A stretch of 64,000 nucleotides of DNA from Misgurnus anguillicaudatus (GCF_027580225.2 NC_073340.2:37701501-37765500); one strand, 5' to 3'. Numbered from the stretch's first letter, positions 1 to 13,803 are shown. A program made the numbers and translations. The notes: a model not told the origin generated them from the letters alone.

Positions 1-533
1 TGAAATTGAGGCAAGTGATCACAAGTGTTATAGACCTGAAAGCATTACAGTAAAGTTTAGTTTTTTTATGATAATTCAGTGGCAGTCAGGTGAACGCTGA
101 GAGTTTCGAGAGAAATGTCTTGCTGGGATAATTGATTAAATCAACATGCGTTCAACTGTGATGTTCATTCATTTTTCTCCTTCACTATTGTTCATCTTCA
201 CAAGCTCTCAAACCACTTTGATTATCTGAGAAACATTAAATTCTGATTTTTAAACTGATCTCATCTGGTCTTAAAAGTGCCATATAATGTAACATGATTG
301 TTTCCTCCTTAAACCTCATGCACGCAAAAGAGTACTGGAAACAGACCAATCTCAACATATCACCAACTGTGATGTTACAGTCCAGATGTACACCCCAAAC
401 ATTAAATTAATTACAATGATGTTACAATGATAATAACAAAGTTGTGACTGCTGAGTATGCACCATAATGCTAGTTAATGATATATTATGTTTAGGCTGAA
501 GTTCTACTATTGATGTTAAGTAGAGTTGAATTA

Positions 534-1739
534 GAATAGAGTTTATTTCAAATGTATGCAAAAAAAGAACATTAAACAAGAAAATGAAATCAAGTATACA
601 AATCACACAAAACGTAAAATAAGAAGAAGTAACAATAATTACCCCCAAAGTATTTTTTTTACATAACTGTAGTCAATGTCCTTATACAAAAAGAGGTGAG
701 AAGGAGGAAAAAAACGTATTTAATCTAACCCTTTATCCACAAGTCAGAGCTTACAATAATCGACCCACACACCAGATATTCATACATCTTACTTAGTTAT
801 ACCTCAAAACAATAAAAAAGTACATCAATTATGTAAACAAGGAAGAAAAATGTCCTATAAAAGATTAAATTATTCATTTATACATTTCTGCAACTTAAGA
901 AAACAATAAAAAGAAAGAAAAAATAAACAAATAAATAATAGAATTAATGAAGTGATAATTATAACACAATAAAACTAAAGACAATTATTAGCCCCAAAAC
1001 TTCTAGTTGATTATTCACCCCTCTCTACATCCCTACACTGCAACACATTTCTGTAGAAATTACAGTATTGCTGGTTATTACTTACTGTAGATTTTACATT
1101 TATGTTATTTACTGGCAACAGTTTGTTCAAAGTTAAATGAACATGAAACATTTTCAGTTCTACAGTAAGTTACTGTCAACCAGCTGCATAATTACAGAAT
1201 TTTTTTTACAGTGTATTTCTCTCGAATTAAGACCATATCTTTATACATGAATTTAAACTGATTTATGTTTTAGTTCCTCGTTGAGACTGTTTCATATCCT
1301 TACTCCAGAGCTTGAGATACAAAAAATTTCCTCATTGTCCAAATTCTGTTAATTTTTAAATGATGTGTCCCCTTTAAATTATAATCTCCCTCTCTTGCCC
1401 TGAATAATATTTGAATATTTCTCTGCAATAGATTATTTTTAGCTTTAAACATTAATTGGGCTGTTTGATACTTCACAATATCTATTATCTATTATAATGA
1501 ATGAGTATGATCCCTATACCCAGCTTTGTGAATAATTCTTATTGGCTCTTTTTTGAAGAACAACTATTGAATGTAGTGAACTTTTTATAATTGTGACCCC
1601 AAATCTCAGCACAGTAATTAGTATATGGTAAAACTAGTGAACAGAACAACATGTGGAGTGATTTAAGATCCAAAACCTGCTTTACTCCGTTTAATACCGC
1701 AATTGATCTTGATAGTTTTCATTCATATGTGATTTCCAA
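534..1739 (-). mobile_element. Truncated LINE 3' end inserted in copy A
   Basis: It interrupts copy A between two points that are adjacent in the intact copy B. On the - strand (about 1420-1640) it reads like the C-terminal part of an L2/CR1-type reverse transcriptase, with YCAEIWG and, after a frameshift, IRIIHKAGYRDHTHS. Stops and shifts show it is dead. Confidence 0.65.
1034..1215. mobile_element. Small inverted-repeat element inside the LINE fragment
   Basis: It begins tACACTGcaacac and ends ttttttttACAGTGTa, a short terminal inverted repeat of a type common in cyprinid MITEs. It is the third level of nesting at this site. Confidence 0.5.
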
Positions 1740-2108
1740 GTTATAGTTACAGTTATGTTTTGCAGGTTCATACTGAAAAAAACAAACTTAGCACTCAGAA
1801 ACATCCATTAACAATCTCCAAACAATTAATTATTCCTCATAATTTGATACAGACTCAAACATAAGATCTGTTTACATACACACAGAGCTACTGAAGGAGA
1901 AACAGCCAATTAGAGCAGAGCTCAACATTATTATTCATGACCCTTTCAAATAAGATAATAATAGACCATTTCATTATAAAGACCAATCCTAGGGTTATAA
2001 ATGGACATGAAAAACTGACCCTGGATCATTTAATAAAGTCACAAATCTTCTGTGTAGATATCAGAGAACAATTTAACAGATTATTAACATGAATTCTTTG
2101 GCACCTTT

Positions 2109-2686
2109 AAAGCTTTAGATGATTTAGTAGAAATGTTTTTCACATCATTATTAGAGTTTTGTATAGATTCGTTTCTGATATTATCATGGACACACAATGA
2201 GACAGAAAGAGATGAACATCAGACTGTTGAGATCTACTGAACACAATAAAGAAGTGGTTCACTGTCTTGTAATCATGGGTGATACTAGTCATACTATAAC
2301 ATCACTTATAACACCACTCCATAATCTATATGTGCTATAGAGACTAACACTTAAAGTGCTTCCCCTATGATTACCAGCCACTGAACCACTTTTAGTGCCG
2401 TTTAGCACCATTTCTTTTTAGATTGAAGGACACACAGCACTGATGTCTGTCTGACAGAAAAATCTCTGACCCGCTGACTCTTCTTTCACTTCATCTGTAG
2501 TGTGAGACAGTAAGAGAGAGAGAGAGTGACAGGTTCTTTAATTACTGACACAGCATCACTGATCTCTGACCTGTTCCTCAAGGACACACACTCGCACACA
2601 CATACACAACATAGACTGTACAAAATAGATGCACACACACCCTTATGAAAATGAACCACAGTTAAAAAAACATGGTTACTGTGCAT

Positions 2687-2750
<64 letters not shown>

Positions 2751-5700
2751 CCACACAGTAGAGTAAATACTGCACAGATTTTATAGAAATTTGTTAATAT
2801 TTAAATGTTATTTATTAAGTGCAGTAATAAATAATCTTTTGCTGATATCAGAGAGTCTTTATGTGTTCCTGAGTTAAACGTCTTCAGTATTCAAAGTGTT
2901 TGAAGAACTTAATCAGATTATTGTGACTGTATAGTGTCAATAAGTGTGTGATGACTGACAGAGCTCATCTCTTCTGATTTAATGTTCATGTGAAAATCAT
3001 TTACAGTTTTATAGAACACGCGTGTGTATGATGTTCATCTTTGTGCTGATAGATCATCATCTCTTATCATGACCCTGCTGACAGCTCTTCATACTCCTGA
3101 AGTTTAACTCCAGCACACTTCTATATTTATAATGTCACATATTTCAGAAAAATCTATTTTGTTTAATGTCTAAATGATTGATCCTGTGAGATCTAAAGAG
3201 CGTCTTCTCTCTGAATGCATGTTTTTAAACCACACACTTAACATCTAAAGAGGATCATTGTGTGTTTTTTGAATAGTCCAGTAAATTCTCATGAATCTCA
3301 AATGCACCTTGTTTTGTTCCTCTTTCCGGACACATAAAGATCAGCTGTCATTCATACACTGTCAGAAATTTTTTCCGAACCGTCACTGAAGCAGTACCCT
3401 TTAAAAAAGGTCTTAATGCGTACCATTTAGGTATACAGATATGCACATTTGGTATCAATATGTCCCTCTGAGGTACTAATAATGACTCAACTCTTAAGGT
3501 TTACTTCTTAAAAGAGTTCCCGCAGTGACAGCTAGGGATCTTTATTTCTGACATGAGCTGCATGGGAAATAGCCTACAGGAGACGGGGCAAGTTGTCACA
3601 CAGAGTATGCACAGCAGCGTGTGTTTAGAAAGTAAATGTTAATGATATATTTCTTCAACAACATTCATCTCAAAAATCTAATTGATAAATACAGTAAAAA
3701 TGTGCTTGAAAAAAGAGTTGATGTAAAATACTTTCCCATCCTACACACATGAACATCTGAAGACATTTCTATGTAATCAACAGATTTCAGTTTGGCTGTG
3801 AACCATAACACAAGTCACAGAGACTTTAATATTAGCACAGTCTCAGCACATGACAAAATAAATCCTTTTGTCCATATTTGGCTGTTTTCTCACTGTTGTT
3901 CAGTCCTCTTGAGCTTCAGCAGATTAAACTCAACTCTTGATGAGTCTGAATAAGGTCGAGTGAAACGACAGAAACAATAGAAGCGGTGCACTGCACGAGC
4001 GAGTGTCATTATATTCATTATAAATCAAGAAATATATCATATATTCTTACAGGTAAACTATGAAATGCAGTGCTGCTCCACAATAATCGTCAACATGACT
4101 TCATTCAAATACAGAAGTTGGTTTCGCCTTATTCAGTCTGCCACCATGTTGATCTCAACAGCGTGCGCTTAGTGTTTTATATCAGGATGCTGCTCATTCA
4201 GTCTTCAAAACACAGAAAATGACTCAATGTACAAATTTCCACCGGACAAAGAACCTCAGAAGTCATGGATTGTTAAAATGAGAAGGGACATATGACTTTA
4301 TTTGAGATTATAATAGCGCATTGTAATATTTGTTTTGGATATGTTGGCCAATGGTTCATTTCTCATGCATGTTTACTTTTGTTTAAAACATCCCTATAGT
4401 GCAAAAATACAATACTTTATGACAACAAAAGGCATATAGAAATGTAAATCATGCCACAAGAGCTGATGTGTGTGCTCTCAGTATATTACTGATGCTCATC
4501 ACATGAGATAACATCTCTAAACTCATTACATCTGATTTATCTGGATACGTTTGATTGACACATCTCACAAAAGGCTCTTGAATAGAAACATTTCACATAA
4601 CTGTTAGTTTTTATTTCTAAATGAGCAATATTAAGATTATTATCTTTACAGAAAGACTGAGGTTTAAGAAGCTGTACAGTAGTATATATATATATATACT
4701 GTAGTGTGATGTGCTGTGAACACAAGGCCAGGAATTAATTTTAGAAAATAATGTTTTGTTATGTTTGGACATTCCACATAATGACATGATTAATGATTAA
4801 TGGATTACTGAATCTCTTTCCACTACAGATGCATTTGATAACACAGGACTGAATAAACTCTAAAATGTCAGTCAATGTGCAGTCTGCCATTTCAAAGTTT
4901 GTTTGAATGAATTTCTCCTCCATATAAGCAGATGTATTCGGTACTGTGACGGGCTGATAAATGACCTTTATTTTATAGTTTGTTATGAGAAAGAGTATTC
5001 AGTAAATAATCGCTGTTTAACAGTAGCTGCAGATCAACACGAGTCAGTTTACTCCTCCAGCTGAACGATTACAATATCAGGATGAAAATACCTTTTCACC
5101 TCATCACAATAAACGTAACATTTCAAATACAATTCAAACCATATTTAAAGCAGCTTTACATGAATAAAGAAAACACTGAAAAATCTACATTAAACATTCA
5201 TATTTTAGATATGATTTCTGTATTAAATGTATGACAGCTGATGTAAATGTGTTCTGAATTCCAGCAGGTATCACAACATTCCCATCATGCACCTCACTGA
5301 TGTCAGACCGACACAAAGCCTTTCTGTAATTATGAGACACAAAAGCAACAATTAACCAGAATTATTCTCTGATGAAAATTCAGTCCTATATTTAAGTCTC
5401 TTGTTCCATCATGCAGTCTGACATTATGATCTCTTTATATTAACACATAAAGCTCCTAAAGACGAAACTGAAACTTCTATTCATCTGATCTCAAGTATTG
5501 GTCTGTGATTCAGTTAGATTGTAACACACATGATGATGACAACTACAGTATAGATGTATTGATTTCCCTTCACATGAAGTTATATTCTGTGTGGGATATA
5601 TTGGGTTAACAACCACTGGCCAACAGTGACCAATAATATTTAAAGCTGCAGTATGTAGATAACGCAATCATACCCAGCACATCCGTTTAATTATCAGTTA

Positions 5701-6740
5701 ATTGGTCCTAAGCCAAACCCATCTGAGATCTCAGTGTTATATAAAGAAAGATGAGCTAAACATCTATAACACTGTATGAATAACACTGATATTAATCCAG
5801 TGTCCAATGAGCAGTCAGATTTATATTGTGCTCTTCATCAGTGATGGATTTTAAGCCTCGATAGAACATACAGAATAAATATGCCACCAACTTCCATTCA
5901 AGCATAAAGATCAAAGACTGTAACAGAGATCTGTGTGATTTGCTTTACACTTCTATTTGTTAAAATGTTCAATTGATCTGAGAAGTAGATGTTATATTTA
6001 TATGCATATTAGGCCTATAGATGGTTTCATCGGACGCATGTGTGTTGTTGCAGCAGCTATGCTGTATGTTGTTGAGTGTTTCATTCTTTATCAATAAGAG
6101 ATGTGCGGAAAGCAGCAAAGCCGGGACGGTTACAGAGGTGAAGCAGAGTTGGCCCACACGCCTTGCGCTCGTGCACCTAAATGTTTGGGTTTTGTAAAGT
6201 CGAGGGGAAACGGCGAAAATGGATCACACTATGTGAAGTGAGGTTTGGCAGCCCATCTGTAGTTAACACTTAGCATTGTATAGATTATATTTTACACAGT
6301 AATGTTAGCTCAGTGTTATTTTTTTTATGCTTTAGCTATGATTTGAACTAAAGTAATCTACTTGTTATTTATTTTGCTTGTTATCAGAAATAAACTACTC
6401 TAAAAAGACTGTGATATTATTGAATCTTTGTGGAAGTTTACAGGAAGTTACGTTTGTTCCACTAAAGCTGTTTATTTATGTTGTTACTGCTGAAACCATC
6501 TATAAATATAATAAATGGAGTATTAATATTGATTTTAGGTGTCCATATTTAGAATATATTTACATAGATAATCAACATTGCTGTATTTATGTTTAAATGT
6601 TAAATGTTAAAATTATTACTTCCGACCTGTCACTATGACAACTGAGGAGACTGCAGTCACCATGAGGACGCACCACGCGCACACACTGATGTCTTTAACC
6701 CCTGCTTTAACCTGTCATCTAGAAAGTGACACAAACAGAA
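2109..6740. other. Intergenic sequence, no gene seen
   Basis: AT-rich spacer upstream of chrm3. I see a (CA)n tract near 2688-2751, an inverted-repeat element near 3355-3553 (tcagaaa/tttctga ends), a (TA)n patch near 4680-4700, and a somewhat CpG-rich, non-repeat patch at about 6110-6240. No exon is supported. Confidence 0.5.
2688..2751. repeat. (CA)n microsatellite
   Basis: About 25 uninterrupted CA units, then an interrupted tail. Confidence 0.95.
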
Positions 6741-6815
6741 AACGTGACATGCTCACGTTCAAACCCGGCAAAACGTGACATTTTCACGTTGGTCAATACG
6801 TGAAATAGTCACGTA
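6741..6815. promoter_or_regulatory. Three tandem 19-bp palindromes with ACGTGA/TCACGT arms
   Basis: AACGTGACATGCTCACGTT (6741-6759), AACGTGACATTTTCACGTT (6772-6790) and TACGTGAAATAGTCACGTA (6797-6815) each have 7-base arms around a 5-base centre. Together they hold six ACGTG cores in 75 bp, about 300 bp before the candidate chrm3 promoter. The core is that bound by bHLH and bHLH-PAS factors (established knowledge). The alternative is a fragment of a repeat family. Confidence 0.5.
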
Positions 6816-6929
6816 TTTGCGTGATATTGGGTTGCATCTATCGTTGTGAGTTCAACAACATTCATGTGTTTCAGTGAAATATTTGAAGAATGGTTTGTTT
6901 TTATCTATTTTGTCTGTGTTTGTCTGAAG

Positions 6930-7028
6930 GTGTTTGTCTTCGAAGTGATGCCACAAAAGAACCATTTTTGGTTCTTCAGTGAAGCTTTCAGTCAAAAGAT
7001 TCTTAAAAGAAGCTTTTCTTTAGAGTTT
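6930..7028. repeat. Interspersed repeat fragment (aaagaaccatttttggttctt type)
   Basis: A short hairpin-forming block with repeated gaacc/ggttc and aagctt motifs, of a kind found in many cyprinid hAT-like MITEs. Confidence 0.4.
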
Positions 7029-7119
7029 TAACATTGATCTACTTCACTCTCGGTTGTTTATTGCTTAACTGCTGTGTTTTCTGTCATTAATCACGGCGCT
7101 CAGATATTCATCATCAATC

Positions 7120-7380
7120 ATCTCTTATGAGCGTCGCGACCAGACAGAGCGCGCGCGCACGCGTTCACACGTTTATCGGGGATAAGGCGCCTGGTGACGT
7201 CACGTACAACGACTCCTGCCGCGAGCTGCGAGTCAGTCTGTCCACACAGATGCAGCAGCACATCACTAAAGAAACACAGAAGATGAAGATGATGATGATG
7301 ATGTTCAGTGATGTATGTGAGGAGGAGATCTGATGACAGTTTGATTGACATTCTGCAGTTTTACAGACTCATCGGTACAG
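7120..7380 (+). promoter_or_regulatory. chrm3: CpG-rich candidate chrm3 promoter and untranslated first exon
   Basis: This is the only clearly CpG-dense patch in the first 17 kb. It holds GCGCGCGC runs, a full palindromic CRE (TGACGTCA, about 7196-7203) and a good 5' splice donor, ACAG|GTGCGT, with GT at 7381. The exon would carry no long reading frame and would splice to the chrm3 coding exon directly or through other non-coding exons. The link to chrm3 is inferred from position and strand; no transcript is visible. Confidence 0.5.
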
Positions 7381-8764
7381 GTGCGTGATTTACATGATTT
7401 ATAATATAAACTGTTTTAGACTTGAAAACATTGATCTGACGTGAGGCTTTTATAAAGTTTTGAATTTCTTATACGAGTTTTGATAAATTGATAAAATATC
7501 AATACATTTAGATGAATGACAGATCTGAGGACAGATGCGCTCTGTGTTTCTATAGACTTATTATTATTATATTGTTGTTAAATAATCCGGATGCTTATTT
7601 CTGTATCTATTGTGACTGAGGTTAAACTCTCACAATAATCTTTAATTGTGTTTCATCATCAAACCTGAATTAGCCTACATAATTCATCATTAATAATAAT
7701 TCATCATTATTCATTTATTCATTTCGCATTTATTGTGTAATTATTATTCTTAGAGTAACTAATTAAATCCAAATGTTAATAAAAGAAATGTTTGTGTGGT
7801 TGTTGTTGATTTTGTGTGGTCGTTGGTGGTTTTAGTTGTCGCCTATTATTTTCTTTGTCTATCAGCACAATAACAAGATAGAGATCACGATGATAATGAA
7901 TGATTGTCACAGTAATTCAAACATCTATGAGTTTGTGTAGGTGGTGATGTTTGAAGGCAGATGATTTTATTTTTCTGCTTTATTTTATTGTATTGTACTG
8001 TATGTGATGCTGTGTGATGTCTATAGCAGTCTTGCCTCAGTTATTATAATAAATAGTGTTAGTGAAGAATATCAAAGAATAGTCTCATTCCTCAGAGCAT
8101 TTTATTAAACGTGTCATTCTCTGAATGTTTATTTATTAGAAAATATAAACAAACAAAAGCACACAAAAGAGTTGTTTTGTGTATTTCTGCTGTGACGTCA
8201 CATCTGATGTAAAATCATTCGGTTATTTCTTGTTTATTTTCATTTATTAAATTCTAATATCTGTGTTTAGATGCTGTTCTGTTATCTCTGTTCTCTTTAT
8301 CTGTGTGCTGTGTTGTGTTCGGTTTGTGTGGGGTTTTTTTTGTTGTTGCTGTTGCTCAGCAGAAATCATTTAACTCATTGTTTTTACAGATATAAATTCA
8401 GTTTATTAAGAGGCGATCAGTGCTTTATTTGAAGTATTTGTTGTGTGTATATCTGTGAGACAGCTGATGTAAACATGGAGTACATTTCTGAAAGCTCTTG
8501 TTTAATGTAATGCTATAAAAAGCTCAGATTCAATGGCTTCAGGTCCAGCTGATAAATCAAATGTTTATCCATCATCAGTCTGAAAGTGTAAAGCACACAG
8601 TCCATGTGTTTGTATCTCTCTATTTATATTCACTCATTAGGTGGACAGTAGTGAAGGATATATGCAGTAGTGACATTATATGTAAAAAACACTTTGCTAC
8701 ATTTAAAAGCATAATATTATACTTTTTACTACACTATATTTCATAAACACAAGTTTTTGTTTTA

Positions 8765-8952
8765 CATTTAAAACAGACATATTATGAAAATGACTTTTCC
8801 GTGTTTAAGTTTCCAGTAACTTTTTTACAACTCTTCAAGCATGTAAAAATAGCTTTTTGAAATTTTGCTCCCCTTGTGATGTCAGAAGGGGATCTTACTA
8901 TAATAATACCGCCCCTTAAACTGCACTATCCAACCACGACACTGACATTTAG

Positions 8953-8993
<41 letters not shown>

Positions 8994-9110
8994 AGTGACA
9001 GCACAATTGAGTTTCAATTTCATCAAACTACCATTATGGTGATCAGTGTTTGCATTTCATCAACACATTTACATTTTAAAGGACACACCTTAAAACAGCT
9101 TTCTTCTCAC
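8765..9110. mobile_element. Interspersed element, copy 1 of 3 in the window
   Basis: It shares the cores acatattatgaaaatgactttttcc and ccccttgtgatgtcagaagggg with the copies at about 20770-21175 and 61570-61900. Its 3' half is broken by a (GA)n expansion. Confidence 0.65.
8956..8991. repeat. (GA)n microsatellite
   Basis: Eighteen GA/AG units. Confidence 0.95.
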
Positions 9111-9168
9111 ACCTTCAAAGTGTCAATTTGGAAATGTTATAATAATCTATATGGTATTTTGAGCAAAA

Positions 9169-9281
<113 letters not shown>

Positions 9282-11089
9282 AGGACACCAAAGATTAATT
9301 TTACATCTTAAAAATGTCTTGTGAAATGTCCTCTTTAATACTTACTTAGAAATCTAGTACTTAAGCCAAACTTCTACTTCCTTTTACTTGAGTAAAATAA
9401 AAATGCTAGATTTTAATGTAACTATGTATTAAATAAAATTACTAGTGGAATATAAAAGTTGTGATAAAATGATTAAGAATTTAGTGAAGTAAAAGTTTTC
9501 CAAAGAAAAATTCTGAGATACTAGAAGATTGTATTTGTTATGAGGATGGGTAATGTGTTACAGTGCATGAACAAATAATGTGACATTGTTACGCTTTATG
9601 AAATGATGATGTCATCTTGATTGTGTTACTCAAACCCTAAATATTAGTATGGAATATTTAAAGTTCTTGGATTGTTAGATATTATTAGTTATTAATGTCT
9701 ATTGCTGACACAAAGCTTTATTGTTGTGACTTCAGTACTGTACAGTAGTTTACAGTTGCACGGTTATTATGATTTAGTTTAGTCTATTTGTTCTTTTATA
9801 GAACACAACAGATGTCTTTCATAATGAACTTTGACTAACAGAATGTGATTAAAAGCATTTTTATGGAAATCATAACAGAATCTTCATCTGAAAGTGTACT
9901 GTTTGTCAAACTTAAGAGCATTTGTGTTGTAGCAGAATTATTCAGGAGCTGTGTTTATCTGGTTTCTGTGTTTTAAAACTGATTAAAGAAATCTAAAGTC
10001 TGAGCAACACAAAGTTAGAAAAGTCATCTCAGGTTTCATGATGTTCAGAGATGTCATTACAGTAAAGATTCTGTTAGAGGAGCCTTGATACTAAATAAGC
10101 TGTTATGCATAATATTTATAACATACTCTTTTTTGGTACTTGAAAATGATTTACTAGCCCTACTGTATGTGTATGTACTGGAGATCTGACACCTCACAGT
10201 CAATCTGTCACTCAAATGTACCTCATTTACACCTCATGTGTACCTCAGACAGTCATTTGGGTGGTGAAGAGTTTTCCTCTAAACACACTCACGGCTAAAT
10301 CTAAAAGCTTTTCTGATGGATATTTAATGAAGTCACATCCACAACATCTGTTATTTTAATGTCTCTTGGAGTCAGGACAGAATAAGATGACATGATGATA
10401 ATCAGACCCACAGTCAATCTGACTTTATTCTCTACTGATTCCCAAACATCTACATACAGAAATATTTCATCACCAAACTTACATTTACAGAAGATGTTGA
10501 ATGACAGGCTGTTTATATTCTATTATAGATTGATCTGATTGATCGACTGCTTTGAATTCTGAGATAGTTTCGGTTGACACTAAAGTTTTGCACTCATGTA
10601 GAGAAACAGACACTGATTATTATTTCTTTTTACAGTACAAACTCTTTAATTGATCTGTAGTAGCCTATAAAAGTACTGTATAACTTCAATCGTATTAATC
10701 AGTTTTTTAAACTTTGTTTATTTTTGACACAATCTTATATTGCTTCTCATTGGACAGTTCTTATATTTACTGTATAGTGGTTAAAGTTTTCTACATGAAG
10801 TAATGCAAGTATTTTCAATTGTATTAATTAAATAATGTATGTGCATTTGTGGACATCTGTATTAGCATATATAACACAGAGTTATGTATATACAGTACAT
10901 ATGATATAAAACAACAAACAAACAAACAAAAATGTAAACAAACATTAGAGTAATTGAGTCATCATGGCCTAAGGTTTGGCTGGTTAGCATGATCAAGTCC
11001 TGCCCTGCTGGTTTGTACTGTAACTACTACACCAAAACTAGCAGTGTGTTCAAATTACATTATTGTTCTAATGATGTCATTTCCTGTAG

Positions 11090-11206
11090 ATCCTGAGTGA
11101 TAAGTCACATGGCATATACAGCTCGTCTGATTGGCTGAACATCTGCGGTCACACAGTGAGGATCTATGAGGAGATGAAGCAAACGGTTCATGAACTCACT
11201 GACCAG
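11090..11206 (+). other. Exon-like segment, possible chrm3 5' UTR exon
   Basis: A pyrimidine-rich acceptor (ttcctgtag, AG at 11088-11089) and a donor (CCAG|GTACTT) enclose 117 bases. One frame is open throughout (39 codons), but that is not rare by chance at this length. The translated sequence resembles no family I know. It lies between the candidate chrm3 promoter and coding exon, so a non-coding leader exon is the simplest reading. Confidence 0.25.
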
Positions 11207-11228
11207 GTACTTCTTATCAAAATATTTC

Positions 11229-12097
11229 TGTAACACTTTAGGGGTGTGCATATGACTGACATGACACCTTCATAATCATGACATGCCACGTGTCATGAAC
11301 ATGAAGGAGATTTTATGTACATTTATGACAACTGTCATTAAGTGTCATTTGTTCAATTATGTCATTTTTAATGCAAAGACGACATTGTTTGAATTTTGTT
11401 ATGACAACTTGACATCAACCAATACATCATAACTTGTCATAAATCTGTCATAAACATGACATAGCAGAATAATTATCAAACTAAAGAAACTACCTAGCTT
11501 AACATAACATTAAACTGTCATTTAAATGTCATTAAGTGTTAATACTCTGTCAAAGAGTTTTATAACAGCTTCATGAATATTTTTCTTGACCTCAACTACA
11601 GTGGTACAAATCGAACTTGTAATTAAAATGTCAATATATAAATTCCTTAACTAAATGCAAAAGACATCTCAAAAGATTATACTTAACTTTATGCGATAAT
11701 GCAATAAAATATAATTTTATCAAATTTTAATTATTATTATTGGATTATTGGATTTTATTTCTTAAACACCTGGAGAAATAAAAAAAACATTATGAACTGA
11801 AGAATGTTCGTGATGTTGTTATAAAACTATTAACACTTAATGACAAATTATATTTGTCTCACTGGTAAAAAGTGATCAGTTATGTTGTTTTGGTAATGTC
11901 AAGTTTTCATGACAAGCGATGATGTATTGGTTTATGTCAAGTTGTCATAACAAAGATCTCAAACAATGTCGTCTTTGCATTAAAAATGACATAATTGAAC
12001 AAATGACACTTAATGACAGTTGTCATAAACATCCATAAAATTAGCATGTTCACGACACGTGTTATGTCATGATTATGAAAACCCCTTCAGTGTTACC
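11229..12097. mobile_element. hAT-like non-autonomous element with about 200-bp inverted ends
   Basis: Bases 11229 to about 11440 and about 11890-12097 are long inverted repeats (for example gacaactgtcattaagtgtc in both arms). The element is bounded by an 8-base direct repeat AATATTTC (11221-11228 and 12098-12105), the duplication length typical of hAT transposons. The interior has no transposase frame. Confidence 0.85.
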
Positions 12098-13244
12098 AAT
12101 ATTTCCTTAAAGTGCAAAACCTTTAGTTAAACCTTACAGTCTTTATTCAGTTTTATTTGTTTGTTTTATTGTTGTTTACTGCATTAAAGTTTGAGGTTTA
12201 TTTATTCAAAATGAATCCTGCATGAAAAGCCAGAGCCATCAAATATGTTGAAACTGAAGATGGCCACGAGCTTTATGAAAACATCTCACATGTGTTTGAA
12301 AGGATTTTGATGAAGCTTGAGATGATGTTGATGTTGCTGTAGTGTGATCATACAATTTGTGTCATTCTGTCACCAGATCTCAGATATTATTGCAGTGGAA
12401 TAAATGATGAGTTATTGATTTAATTTCTCAGTCAATCGATTAATCAACCAAGCTGTCAATCAATCAATATCTGCATGTGTCAAAGAGGAATTTATCAATT
12501 TGTATAAAAAGTAGAAACATCTTTTGTTCAGAAGTTTCAAATGAAATGTGATTGGTTGTTTCTCGTGTCAGTCAAACCGTGTCTTGTGTATGTGGGAAGG
12601 ATTTGATCAGCATAATGTGCAGAATTTAACCCTTTAAAGCTCCTGATTTTCAGGTCTTCATTTGATCAGCATTTTTGTTGGTTTGAACCACAAAACATGT
12701 GATGTCCATTCCAGTGGACACGGGGTCTGAAGGGGTTAAACTGATAGTCAAGAAGGAAACATTCAGACTCTCTGTGTGTTTTGTATCACGTCAGCAGTAT
12801 TTTTCTGGTCCGCTGTGAAGTAAATCAATGTGTAGGTCACTGTGAGGACATCTACATCTATCATCACACATGAGTCTGATCTGGATGAAAGATGTTTTTA
12901 TGAGCGTCACACATGAAGCAGTAAATCATCTGTTGACATGACATTCACTGTAGTGCTCAGATGGGTTTGTGTATTACAACTGTTATTCATTCATTCATTC
13001 ATTCACTGGTTTGTTATTGATTATGTGGTTGTACTATTGACTGACATTGTCCTAAACATAATAGCATTTGTGCTTTAAGATGAATGATGTGTTGTCTTTA
13101 TTGATAGATGTATTATTAGTAAGATTTGATTGAATGAAGTAGTTGTCTTATGTTACTGTAATGGATCTTAATGATCATCACTGTAATGTCTTTGTGATTG
13201 AATTGAAAGGGTGAATATTGATGTGTTTACAGAGAGAAAACTGT

Positions 13245-13250
<6 letters not shown>

Positions 13251-13324
<74 letters not shown>
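13251..13324. repeat. (GT)n microsatellite
   Basis: Thirty-seven uninterrupted units. Frames read through it are artefacts. Confidence 0.97.
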
Positions 13325-13330
<6 letters not shown>

Positions 13331-13708
13331 GTTTTCTCTTGAGATGTTTGTTAACAGTTTTTTTTCATCAGGTGAGTGTTGTCAATATAAATGTGATGAT
13401 GTTGATGAGTTTTCTGAAGATGTATTTGATGATTGTGGCATTAATTAGTACAGCCTGTATTAGTGATGTCTATAGAGTTCTTTACAGGCCGTGCTAATCT
13501 ATGTCAAAATCATCTTTACATCACAAACACAACAGCAGAACATCTTTGCTTTGAGTTATTTTAGCACAACAGGTGAAATAATTTCTACTTGAAGAACATT
13601 ATGAACATGAAGTGATTATCCACCTGAAATATTATTTGTATTTACTATATCTGCTAAAAATGAATAAATGTCATTGCATGAAATCCTTCAATGGCTCCTT
13701 CACTCAAG

Positions 13709-13711
<3 letters not shown>

Positions 13712-13798
<87 letters not shown>
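13712..13798. repeat. (TG)n microsatellite
   Basis: About 43 uninterrupted units. Confidence 0.97.

Positions 13799-13803
<5 letters not shown>

Larger units (their letters stand above)
274..2108 (-). mobile_element. TTAA-flanked inverted-repeat element (copy A), split by a LINE fragment
   Basis: The ends read AAAGTGCCAT (left) and TGGCACCTTT (right), each next to TTAA. The outer parts (274 to about 533 and about 1740-2108) match, in reverse complement, the element at 33659-34333. The TTAA target and short inverted ends suggest a piggyBac- or Kolobok-type non-autonomous transposon. The family name is not assigned. Confidence 0.8.

Noticed and set aside
352..648. 98-codon antisense frame in the first kilobase
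   Set aside because: Lies across the junction of the TTAA-type element and the LINE fragment.
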